Shown here: positions 38,412-46,093 of the stretch, piece after piece
Numbering within the stretch: the first letter of the stretch is position 1
How the letters are laid out: the number at the start of each line of letters is the position of its first letter
Notes under the pieces: model-generated
Databases searched by the model: none
The model's input: only the letters and a program-made list of their open reading frames with translations
Told to the model about the DNA's origin: nothing
Assembly: GCF_030846775.1 (NCBI RefSeq)
Contig: NZ_CP132910.1
Coordinates: forward strand, 1,956,001 to 2,020,000
DNA from: Geothrix sp. 21YS21S-2
GTDB taxonomy: Bacteria > Acidobacteriota > Holophagae > Holophagales > Holophagaceae
DNA length: 64,000 nt
Reading direction: 5' to 3'
Position numbers and translations under genes: made by a program

Positions 38412-40046
38412 ATGTTGACCGGGGCTCTAGTGGCTTCCCTGCCGCTTCTCGTTCTGCTCATCGGCATCCCGCTGATGATGAAACCCGCGGCCAAGGTGGC
38501 TCCCATCGCACTGCTGGTGACCATTCTCGGGGCCATCCTCGGCTTCGGTCTGCCCGCGAAGGTGGTGCTCCTTTCGGCCCTGCAGGGCGGGATCACGGGC
38601 ATCTTCCCCATCATGTACATCCCCTTCGGCGCCCTGGTCATCTACAACGTCCTCAAGGTCACCGGCTGGATGGACAAGATGCAGGGGGCCATGGCCAACC
38701 TGACCATCGACCGCCGCGCCCAGGCCCTCCTCATCGCCTTCGGCTTCGGCGCCTTCCTGGAAGGCATCTGCGGCTTCGGCGCCCCCGTCGCCATTCCCGC
38801 CATGATCCTCGTCGGCCTGGGCTACAACCCCATGATGGCCGCCATGGTCTGCCTGGTGGCCAACACCGGTCCCGTGCCCTTCGGGTCCCTGGCCATCCCC
38901 ACGGTCACCCTGGCCAAGACCACCGGCCAGGACCTCATGAGCCTCTCGATGATGACCGGCCGCCTCATGGCGCCCCTGGCCTTCATCATGGCCTTCGCCA
39001 CCGTCTACGCCATGAGCAAGGGCAAGGGCATGCGGGGCATCCTCCCCACCATCTTCGTCACGGGCATCAGCTTCGCCGTCACCGAGTTCCTGGTGTCGAA
39101 CTTCGTCAGCGCCGAACTGACCTCGGTCCTGGCCGCCCTGGTGTGCCTCACGGCCACGGCCGTCTTCCTGAAGTTCAAGGCCAAGGAGGAGCCCTGGCTC
39201 TTCGAGGGCGAGAAGGCCTCCGAGACCGTGGTTCGCGAGTTCCATCCCAAGGAGCTGTTCCTGTCCTGGCTGCCCTACCTGCTCCTGGCCGTCTTCATCA
39301 TCCTGGTGAACCTGGCCAAGACCAAGCCCCTGTTCGCGGGCACCGCCCCCGGCTGGCACGCCCTCCTCATCAAGTTCCAGATCTACAACCCCAACAAGAT
39401 GTACGCCTTCTCCTGGCTGCAGACCCCCGGCACCGTCATGCTCATCGCCGGCATGGTGGCCTTCCCCTTCATGGGCGTGAAGTACAGCGTCGTAGGCTCC
39501 CAGTTCGGCAGGACGTTCAAGCAGATGATCCCCTCCTTCATCGCGGTGGCCTGCATCCTGGCGATCTCTGAAGTGATGAACGTCTCCCTGCCCATCGTCG
39601 ACCCCAAGACCAAGCTGGCCGTGTGGGGCACGCTGGGCGTCAAGCAGATCTCCATGGTCGCCACCCTGAGCCAGAGCATCGTCCACGTGGTGAGCCGCTC
39701 CATCTATCCCCTCCTGAGCCCCCTGTTCGGGATGATCGGCGTGTTCCTCACCGGCTCCAACACGTCGGCCAACGCCCTGTTCGGCAACCTCCAGGTGCTC
39801 ACCGCCAAGGCCATGGGCCTGTCCGACATCCTCATGGCGGCCGCCGGCAGCGCCGGCGCCTCCGCGGGCAAGATGATCAGCCCCCAGAGCATCGTCATCG
39901 CCGCCACCGCCGTGGGCCTCTCCGGCAAGGAAGGCCAGATCATGCGCCAGACCATCAAGTACACGATCCCCTACGTGATCCTCCTGGGTCTCATGGTGTG
40001 GGGCTTCGCGTTCCTGTTCCCGGGCCTGGTCCCCCTGGGGAGGTAG
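38412..40046 (+). CDS. lctP: LctP-family 2-hydroxy acid permease
   Basis: 544-residue inner-membrane carrier of the lactate permease family, with at least twelve hydrophobic segments. The family signatures GICGFGAPVAIPAMILVGLGY and TGSNTSANALFGNLQ, and the SAGASAGKMISPQS segment, are present. LctP proteins move L-lactate, D-lactate and glycolate; the operon partners (glycerate kinase, LarA homologue) suggest glycerate or another 2-hydroxy acid. Start at 38412 follows a perfect AGGAGG; the upstream ATG at 38379 has none. Confidence 0.9.
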   Translation: MLTGALVASLPLLVLLIGIPLMMKPAAKVAPIALLVTILGAILGFGLPAKVVLLSALQGGITGIFPIMYIPFGALVIYNVLKVTGWMDKMQGAMANLTIDRRAQALLIAFGFGAFLEGICGFGAPVAIPAMILVGLGYNPMMAAMVCLVANTGPVPFGSLAIPTVTLAKTTGQDLMSLSMMTGRLMAPLAFIMAFATVYAMSKGKGMRGILPTIFVTGISFAVTEFLVSNFVSAELTSVLAALVCLTATAVFLKFKAKEEPWLFEGEKASETVVREFHPKELFLSWLPYLLLAVFIILVNLAKTKPLFAGTAPGWHALLIKFQIYNPNKMYAFSWLQTPGTVMLIAGMVAFPFMGVKYSVVGSQFGRTFKQMIPSFIAVACILAISEVMNVSLPIVDPKTKLAVWGTLGVKQISMVATLSQSIVHVVSRSIYPLLSPLFGMIGVFLTGSNTSANALFGNLQVLTAKAMGLSDILMAAAGSAGASAGKMISPQSIVIAATAVGLSGKEGQIMRQTIKYTIPYVILLGLMVWGFAFLFPGLVPLGR

Positions 40047-40050
40047 CGCC

Positions 40051-41193
40051 ATGCGCATCGTCGTAGCGCCTGACTCCTACAAGGGAAGCGTCTCGGCCAT
40101 CGGTGTCGCCGACGCCATCGAACGCGGCATCCTGGCCGTGTTCCCCGAAGCGGAAGTGCGGAAGGTCCCCATCGCCGACGGCGGTGAAGGCACGGTGGAG
40201 GCCCTCGTTTCGGCCACCCGGGGCCGGTTCTTCCGCACGCAGGTGCCGGGGCCCCTCGGCGAGCCGGTCACGGCCACCTGGGGGGTCCTGGGCGACGGTG
40301 TCACCGCCGTCATCGAAATGGCGGCCGCCTCAGGGCTGCCGCTGGTTCCCAGGGACCGGCGCGATCCCCGCGTCACCTCCACCGCGGGCACGGGCCACCT
40401 CATCAAGGCCGCCCTGGACGCGGGCCTGGACAAGCTCGTCATCGGCATCGGCGGCAGCGCCACCAACGACGGCGGCACGGGCATGGCCCGGGCCCTGGGC
40501 GTGAGGTTCCTGGACGCCGAGGGCCGCCCCCTCCCCGAAGGCGGGGGCGCCCTCGCGCGCCTGAAGACCATCGACCTCTCCGGCCTCGACCCCCGCCTGG
40601 CCACGGCCAGCATCCTCGTGGCCTGCGACGTGGACAACCCGCTCTGCGGCCCCCGCGGGGCCTCGGCCATCTACGGGCCGCAGAAGGGCGCCGGCCCCGA
40701 GGCGGTCCAGGAGCTCGACCACGCGCTCGGCGTCCTCGCCCGGGTCGCCGCCGCCGCCACCGGCCGCGACGTGGCCCTGCGCCCCGGCGCGGGCGCCGCG
40801 GGCGGCCTGGGAGCGGGCCTCATGTGGTTCACCCCCGCCCTGCTCCGCCCGGGCGTGGAGATCGTGCTGGAGGCCACGGGCTTCGAGGACCTGGTCAAGG
40901 GCGCCGCCCTGGTCATCACCGGCGAAGGCCGCACCGATGCCCAGACCGCGATGGGGAAGGCCCCCGTGGGCGTGGCCGCGGTGGCCAGGCGCCACCGGGT
41001 GCCGGTCGTATGTTTGTCTGGTGGCCTCATCGAGGGCGCCGACGACGTGCTGGCCCACGGCATCGATGCTGTTGCGAGCATCGTGCCGGCGCCCATGGCC
41101 CTGGAGGACTGCATCAGCCAGGGCGCCGCCCTGCTCGAGGCCGCCGCGGCCCGGGTCTGCAGGCTCGTGAAGGTGGGCATGGCCATTCGGTAG
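40051..41193 (+). CDS. glxK: Glycerate kinase (class I, GarK/GlxK type)
   Basis: 380-residue kinase that phosphorylates D-glycerate, giving 2-phosphoglycerate in most enzymes of this class. Typical signatures: MRIVVAPDSYKGSVSA, IADGGEGTVEAL, GIGGSATNDGGTGMA and PGAGAAGGLGAGL. Four bases after the permease stop; same operon. It is the one gene here that identifies a substrate for the cluster. Confidence 0.94.
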   Translation: MRIVVAPDSYKGSVSAIGVADAIERGILAVFPEAEVRKVPIADGGEGTVEALVSATRGRFFRTQVPGPLGEPVTATWGVLGDGVTAVIEMAAASGLPLVPRDRRDPRVTSTAGTGHLIKAALDAGLDKLVIGIGGSATNDGGTGMARALGVRFLDAEGRPLPEGGGALARLKTIDLSGLDPRLATASILVACDVDNPLCGPRGASAIYGPQKGAGPEAVQELDHALGVLARVAAAATGRDVALRPGAGAAGGLGAGLMWFTPALLRPGVEIVLEATGFEDLVKGAALVITGEGRTDAQTAMGKAPVGVAAVARRHRVPVVCLSGGLIEGADDVLAHGIDAVASIVPAPMALEDCISQGAALLEAAAARVCRLVKVGMAIR

Positions 41194-41220
41194 TAGCATC
41201 AAACCCTTCCAGGAGTTCCC

Positions 41221-41724
41221 ATGACCGCCTCGAACCCTGCCGTCGTCCACGAGACCCCCAGCCTTGGCGATGCGCGCCTGTACCTCGCCACCGCCGCCAT
41301 GGTCCTGGGCAACGTCCTCCTGCCCTATGCCGTGCACGGCATTCCCGGCGCGGGCCGGGCGCTGCTGCCGATCCTCTTCTTCACCCTGGTCGCCGGCTGG
41401 CGCTACGGCCTCACGGCGGGCCTGCTCACCGCGGTGCTCTCGCCCCTGGCGAACCATTTACTAACCGGCATGCCGCCGGCGGCGATGCTCCAGACCCTCA
41501 TCCTCCAGGGCGCCCTCCTGGGCGTGCTGGCCGCGGCCACCCGCGGCCGCAGGGCCACCCTGCCCCTCCTGGCCCTGGTGGTGCTCGCGCACCAGGCCCT
41601 GACCCTGGCGCCTTCGGGCGCGGCCGCCTTCGGCCTCTTCAGGCTGCACGCCCCCGCCATCCTCCTCCAGATCCTGGGCGGCTGGGCGCTGCTGCGGGCC
41701 CTCGAGCCCCGCCGTGAGGCCTGA
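41221..41724 (+). CDS. Small membrane protein, ECF-transporter S-component-like
   Basis: 167 residues with about five hydrophobic segments. The pattern (conserved small residues in GWRYGLTAGLLTAVLSPLANHLLTGMPP and a short arginine-rich loop) resembles the S-components that bind vitamins for ECF transporters, but I see no family-specific motif. Operon position between glycerate kinase and a DUF1893 gene is the only functional hint. It overlaps the next gene by 11 bases. Confidence 0.65.
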   Translation: MTASNPAVVHETPSLGDARLYLATAAMVLGNVLLPYAVHGIPGAGRALLPILFFTLVAGWRYGLTAGLLTAVLSPLANHLLTGMPPAAMLQTLILQGALLGVLAAATRGRRATLPLLALVVLAHQALTLAPSGAAAFGLFRLHAPAILLQILGGWALLRALEPRREA

Positions 41725-42118
41725 GCTGGGGGACAGCGAGACCCTGGCCCTCTACGCCGGGTCCGAGGCCGTCTTCACCAGCGGGAGGCACTGGCTGCAT
41801 CCCCTCTTCGACCTGGAGGGCTTCCTGGCCTCCAGCCCCGTCGATCCTGCCGGTGCGGTCCTGCTGGACCGCATCACCGGCCGCGCCGCGGCGTTCCTGG
41901 TGGCCAGGCTGGGCCTCCGGGACCTGCGCACCGGGCTCCTCAGCCGCCGGGCCATCCCGGTGCTGGAGGCGCACGGCATCACCTACCAATGCCGCGAGCT
42001 GGTCGACAAGGTGGCCTGCGCCACCGAGGACCTGCTCGCGGATGTCCGGGATCCGGAGGCGGCCTGGGCCGTCCTCCAGGAGCGCCGGGCCAGGGCCCTC
42101 GCCAAGGAGGCACCATGA
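41714..42118 (+). CDS. DUF1893 domain protein (134 aa)
   Basis: 134 residues, most like the DUF1893 family (AGSEAVFTSGRHWLHPLFDL...RITGRAAAFLVARLGLRDLRTGLLSRRAIPVLEAHGI), whose function is unknown. The GTG start at 41714 overlaps the preceding stop, and its own stop overlaps the ATG of the LarA homologue (ATGA). The tight coupling suggests it works with the LarA-type protein or the small membrane protein. Confidence 0.75.
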   Translation: MRPELGDSETLALYAGSEAVFTSGRHWLHPLFDLEGFLASSPVDPAGAVLLDRITGRAAAFLVARLGLRDLRTGLLSRRAIPVLEAHGITYQCRELVDKVACATEDLLADVRDPEAAWAVLQERRARALAKEAP

Positions 42119-43395
42119 AGACGGTTGATCTCGCCTACGGCAGGAATGGCCTGAAGATGGCCGTCCCCGGCGACGCCCACGTCATCGAGCCCCGGCACCT
42201 CGAGGGCCTCCCGGACGAGGAGGGCGCGGTGCGCGCCGCCCTGCGCAACCCCATCGGCACCCCGCCCCTGAAGGGGATGGTCAAGGCCACCGACCGCGTG
42301 GCCATCGTCATCTCCGACATCACCCGCCCCACGCCCAACCACAAGCTGGTGCCCTGGCTCATGAGCGAGCTCTCCCACGTCCCCCGGGAGAACTTCATCA
42401 TCATCAACGGCCTGGGCAGCCACCGCGCCAACACGCGCGACGAGCTCATCCAGATGCTGGGCCGGGAGATCGTGGAGACCGTGGCCATCGAGAACCACGA
42501 CGCCTTCGACGACGCCAGGCTCGTCCACGTGGGCCGCAACACCTACGGCTCAGAGATCTGGCTGAACAGGACGTACGTCGAATGCGACTTCCGCATCGTC
42601 ACGGGCTTCATCGAGCCGCACTTCTTCGCGGGCTTCTCGGGGGGCCCCAAGGGCATCAACCCCGGCATCGTGGGCATCAAGACCATCCTGGACTTCCACA
42701 ACGCCGAGATGATCGGGCACCCCAACAGCACCTGGGGCCTCATCGAAGGCAACATCCTCCAGGACTCCGCCACCCAGAACTGCCTGATGGCCAAGCCCCA
42801 GTTCATGCTGAACGTGACGCTGAACGGGAAGAAGGACATCACCAACGTCTTCGCCGGCGACGTCATCGAGGCCCACCGCGTGGGCTGCGACTTCGTGCGG
42901 GAGTCGGCGATGTACGCCGTGGACCGGCCCTTCGACATCGTCATCACCACCAACTCCGGCTACCCGCTGGACCAGAACCTCTACCAGACCGTGAAGGGCA
43001 TGAGCGCCGCCGCGCTCATCGTCAGGCAGGGCGGCGCCATCCTCAGCACCAGCGAGTGCTGCGACGGCGTCCCCAACCACGGCAACTACGCCAAGATCCT
43101 CCAGATGCGCGATACCCCCAAGGAACTGCTGGAGATGATCGAGGACCGCAGCTTCTCCATGTTCGACCAGTGGCAGGTGCAGGTGCAGGCCATCATCCAG
43201 CTGAAGGCGGAGTGCCTCCTGTACTCCACCCTGGACGACGAGACGGTCCGAAAGGCGAAGTTCACGCCCATCAAGGACCCCGAAGCGGCCCTGGCCGCGC
43301 TCCTGGAGAAGTTCGGTCCCGGGGCCAGGGTGGCGGTGCTGCCCTACGGCCCCCTGACCATCCCGTACGTCAAAGTCCCCGTGGCCGTAGGCTGA
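42115..43395 (+). CDS. larA: LarA-family nickel-pincer racemase/epimerase homologue
   Basis: 426 residues. The residues that define LarA and hold the nickel-pincer (NPN) cofactor in Lactobacillus plantarum are all at matching places: Asp68 and Arg71 (SDITRP), His103 (GSHRAN), His169 (EPHFFAGFSGG), Lys179 (GPKGINPG, the covalent attachment Lys) and His195. Such enzymes racemise lactate or other 2-hydroxy acids. No cofactor genes (larB, larC, larE) are in the window. Sitting with glycerate kinase and an LctP permease, the substrate may well be glycerate rather than lactate; that is inference. Confidence 0.9.
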   Translation: MKTVDLAYGRNGLKMAVPGDAHVIEPRHLEGLPDEEGAVRAALRNPIGTPPLKGMVKATDRVAIVISDITRPTPNHKLVPWLMSELSHVPRENFIIINGLGSHRANTRDELIQMLGREIVETVAIENHDAFDDARLVHVGRNTYGSEIWLNRTYVECDFRIVTGFIEPHFFAGFSGGPKGINPGIVGIKTILDFHNAEMIGHPNSTWGLIEGNILQDSATQNCLMAKPQFMLNVTLNGKKDITNVFAGDVIEAHRVGCDFVRESAMYAVDRPFDIVITTNSGYPLDQNLYQTVKGMSAAALIVRQGGAILSTSECCDGVPNHGNYAKILQMRDTPKELLEMIEDRSFSMFDQWQVQVQAIIQLKAECLLYSTLDDETVRKAKFTPIKDPEAALAALLEKFGPGARVAVLPYGPLTIPYVKVPVAVG

Positions 43396-43400
43396 CAGAT

Positions 43401-43548
43401 CTTTTCTCGGCGAACCTCGGCGCCTCGGCCACCTCGGCGATAAATTCTGTTTCAAGACGCTGCGGCGCGATGAATTTTTGCGCCGAAGCAGTCTGGAAAA
43501 GAAAAGTATCGCCGAGGTGGCCGAGGCGCCGAGGTTCGCCGAGAAAAG
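43401..43548. repeat. Dispersed repeat copy 1: perfect 42-bp inverted arms around a 64-base core
   Basis: Arms 43401-43442 and 43507-43548 are exact reverse complements. Within each arm a CTCGGCG/CTCGGCC heptamer occurs four times. The core has its own short GC stem (GGCGC/GCGCC). A second copy lies at 58425-58570 in inverted orientation; a 15-base stretch ATTCTGTTTCAAGAC is shared exactly by the two cores. Lies between the convergent larA homologue and HIT gene, six bases after the larA stop. Nothing protein-coding is supported in it. Confidence 0.93.
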
Positions 43549-43555
43549 AGGAAAG

Positions 43556-43963
43556 CTAGTCTTTCGCTTCGAACGGGCAGATTTCCCGCATGTGGTTTCC
43601 CTTGCACGGGATCACCATCCGCACCCCGCCCCGCGGGTTCTCCACGTCCCCGGCGCGCCTCGGGATCAGGTGGATGTGGCTGTGGAAGATCGTCTGTCCC
43701 GCCACGTGCCCCGCGTTCACCCCGATGTTGAATCCCTCAACCGTGGGATCCTCGGCCAGGATGGCCTCGCGCAGCCCCAGCACCAGTTCGTTGCAGGCCT
43801 CCCGCTCCTCCGGCGTGAGGCCGAAGAAGTCCGCCACGTGGCGGTGGGGAATGACCAGCGCGTGGAATTCCGTGACCGGGAACGCGTCCCGCATGGCATA
43901 GGCGAGGCCGTTGCTGGCGATCACGCGCTTGGTGTCGGGACCGCAGAAGGGGCAGGGGCGCAT
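43556..43963 (-). CDS. HIT-family nucleotide hydrolase/transferase
   Basis: 135-residue histidine-triad protein; such proteins hydrolyse nucleoside monophosphate linkages such as adenosine-phosphoramidates and dinucleotides. The triad HSHIHLIPR is at about residues 94-102, and an N-terminal CPFC pair (PCPFCGP) may bind zinc. A second C/H pair near the C-terminus (IPCKGNHMREICPF) could complete it. The ATG at 43963 has GAGG just upstream and is preferred to the ATG at 43978. Convergent with the larA homologue across the repeat. Confidence 0.9.
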   Translation of the reverse strand: MRPCPFCGPDTKRVIASNGLAYAMRDAFPVTEFHALVIPHRHVADFFGLTPEEREACNELVLGLREAILAEDPTVEGFNIGVNAGHVAGQTIFHSHIHLIPRRAGDVENPRGGVRMVIPCKGNHMREICPFEAKD

Positions 43964-43984
43964 GGGGGCCTCACGCATTGACGG

Positions 43985-44048
43985 CGTGCCCAGGCACGTG
44001 GTCGAGGAGGGTGCGGAGCGTCCGGGTATCCATGAAACCGATTATCGG
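43985..44048. promoter_or_regulatory. Divergent control region upstream of malate synthase-like gene
   Basis: The 168-base gap between the HIT gene and the malate synthase-like gene contains CGTGCC-CA-GGCACG (43985-43998) and CCGA-TTA-TCGG (44038-44048). Either could be an operator; no promoter boxes are convincing. Confidence 0.3.
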
Positions 44049-44131
44049 ATTATTCGATACCGGTCCCCTGCTTTTTTCGCTGGATCCGATGAGGATCCGG
44101 GGCCAAATTGGTTCACCGATGGAGGTTCCCC

Positions 44132-46003
44132 ATGGTCCTCGAATACCGCAAAGGCATCCTCTCGCAGTACCCCGATGTCCTGACTCCCCAGGTCCAGCGC
44201 GCCCTGGAGACCCTGGCGCCCCTGGACGCGCGCCGCCGGGACCTCATGACCGAGCGCGCCGCCCGCCGGAAGGCCCGGGCCCAGCGGCGGGAGCCCATCG
44301 GCTTCCTGGACCCCGCCTCCACCATCCCCGGCACCTCCATCACCGTGGCCGAGGCCCGGGCCGGCAGCTTCGACGGGGCGGAGATCCCCGCCGACCTGCG
44401 CCGGCAGTGGATCCAGGGCACGGGCCCGGCCACCAAGCCCCACGCCGATCCCCGCTCGGGCATCCGCAACGTGGCGTACGCCCTCCTGTCCGGCGCCGAC
44501 GGGTGGATGTTCGACGGGGAGGACGCCCTGGGGCAGGTGGAGACCATGAGCCTGGACAACCACCGCAACCTCAAGCTGGCCCTGGCCCGGGACCCCCTCT
44601 TCCTGGACGTGGCCGAAGGGGTCTCGCACGAGATGAACCGCTGGGCCCAGGGCTTCTTCGGCCACCCGATCATCGAGGACTGGCGAAAGCAGCTGGACTT
44701 CACCACCGTGCTCTACCGCGCCCGGGGCCTGCACCTGGACGACCGCCACATCCGCCACGCCGGCGGCCCCGCCTTCTCCGCCTCCATCGCCGACCTGGCC
44801 ACCTTCGCCGTGAACAACGCGGCCACGCTGCGCGCCGCGGGCCGCAGCCTCGTGTACTACCTGCCCAAGATCCAGACCGCCGCCGAGGCCGCCTGGTGGA
44901 ACACCCTCCTCCTGGCCCTGGAGGACCACCTGGACCTGCGGGCCGGCACCATCAAGGTCTACGTCCTGGTGGAGCAGCTGGAGCAGAGCTTCCAGCTCAT
45001 GGAGATCCGCGCGGCCCTCGCGCCCCATTTCGTGGGCTTCAACACCGGGCGCTGGGACTACATCAACAGCGTCTCCGACGCCCTGGCCTGGGATCCCGCC
45101 TTCCACAACCCCAACATCGACACCATCACCATGACCTACGGGTACATGCGGAACTACGAGGACCGGGTGCGCCGGGCCGTGAACACCCCGGACCGCCTGG
45201 GCCGCCACGCCCTCTGGCAGGGCGGCATGGAACCCAACATCCCCGTGGGCTCGGACGTGGGCGTGGCCGCGAGCATGCGGCGGGCCGTGGCCGGGGCCGA
45301 GCGGGAACAGCGGGAGGGCGCCTCGGGCAAGTGGGTGGCCCACTGGAAGATGGTCCACATCGTGCGCCCCGTGTGGGAAAAGGCCGGCCAGGACAACCAG
45401 GCGGGCCGTTCCTTCCCGGCCCTCACCTACGGCCCGGAGGACGCCGCCGGCCTGACCCTGCTGGAACCCGCCTCCCGCACGGTCCCCGGCGCCCGGGACC
45501 TCCTCTCCGTCGCCATCCAGTACGGCAACGCCTTCCTGCAGGGCCTCCAGGCCGCGGCGCTCAAGCCCGCCGACCACTTCGGCAACGACGACGTGCTCTA
45601 CCTGATGGAGGACATGGCCACCGGGGAGATCCGGCTGTCCATCCTCTGGGAGTGGATCCACAAGAAGGCCCCCCTCACCGACGGCGACGAGATCCTGGGC
45701 GTGCGGCCCGGCGACACCCTCACGCCCGCCCTCTTCAACCGGCTCCTGGAGGAGGAGTACGCCAAGCTGCTCGCCGCCCGCAGCAAGGACGTCCATGACG
45801 ACTCCAAGACCACCACCCTGCCCATCGCCCGGGCCATCGCCTGGGCCTATGTGCAGAGCGACGTGAAACCCCCCTGGTACGTGGACCTCCTGAACCTGAA
45901 CCTGGGGGTGGACAAGCTGGAGGCCGCCCAGGGCCGGATCGCCCGGTTCCTGGAGACCTTCAAGGCCACGGGGGAACGCATCACGGAGAACCTGGACTTC
46001 TGA
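44132..46003 (+). CDS. aceB: Malate synthase-like protein (AceB superfamily)
   Basis: 623 residues. Condenses glyoxylate and acetyl-CoA to malate if the assignment is right. Family hallmarks are visible: DGWMFDGEDALGQVETMSLDNHRNL, IKVYVLVEQLEQSFQLMEIRAALAPHFVGFNTGRWDYINSVSDAL, and MEPNIPVGSD. It is about 80 residues longer than typical malate synthase A, and the IETLPAAFEMDEI-type segment is altered to VEQLEQSFQLMEI. GGAGG stands six bases before the ATG at 44132. No isocitrate lyase gene is in the window, so its glyoxylate source is unclear; glyoxylate could come from elsewhere, or the enzyme may have a related reaction. Confidence 0.75.
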   Translation: MVLEYRKGILSQYPDVLTPQVQRALETLAPLDARRRDLMTERAARRKARAQRREPIGFLDPASTIPGTSITVAEARAGSFDGAEIPADLRRQWIQGTGPATKPHADPRSGIRNVAYALLSGADGWMFDGEDALGQVETMSLDNHRNLKLALARDPLFLDVAEGVSHEMNRWAQGFFGHPIIEDWRKQLDFTTVLYRARGLHLDDRHIRHAGGPAFSASIADLATFAVNNAATLRAAGRSLVYYLPKIQTAAEAAWWNTLLLALEDHLDLRAGTIKVYVLVEQLEQSFQLMEIRAALAPHFVGFNTGRWDYINSVSDALAWDPAFHNPNIDTITMTYGYMRNYEDRVRRAVNTPDRLGRHALWQGGMEPNIPVGSDVGVAASMRRAVAGAEREQREGASGKWVAHWKMVHIVRPVWEKAGQDNQAGRSFPALTYGPEDAAGLTLLEPASRTVPGARDLLSVAIQYGNAFLQGLQAAALKPADHFGNDDVLYLMEDMATGEIRLSILWEWIHKKAPLTDGDEILGVRPGDTLTPALFNRLLEEEYAKLLAARSKDVHDDSKTTTLPIARAIAWAYVQSDVKPPWYVDLLNLNLGVDKLEAAQGRIARFLETFKATGERITENLDF

Positions 46004-46093
46004 CCGGGTGGAATGCCCAATTGGCCGATAAGTAATGGCAATTAGCCGGACCTGGGTCTGGCCTGGCGTTCATACGTGACTACCCTGGTAACC

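Noticed and set aside
43401-43548. Repeat as an ordinary Rho-independent terminator
   Set aside because: No T-run follows the right arm in either direction, and the 62-64 base core and arm length far exceed a terminator stem. A role at transcript ends remains possible and is stated in the findings.
43478-43981. Open frame running through the 43401-43548 repeat and opposite the HIT gene
   Set aside because: The coding signal belongs to the HIT gene on the minus strand. Similar frames appear in both repeat copies only because the repeat sequence is shared.
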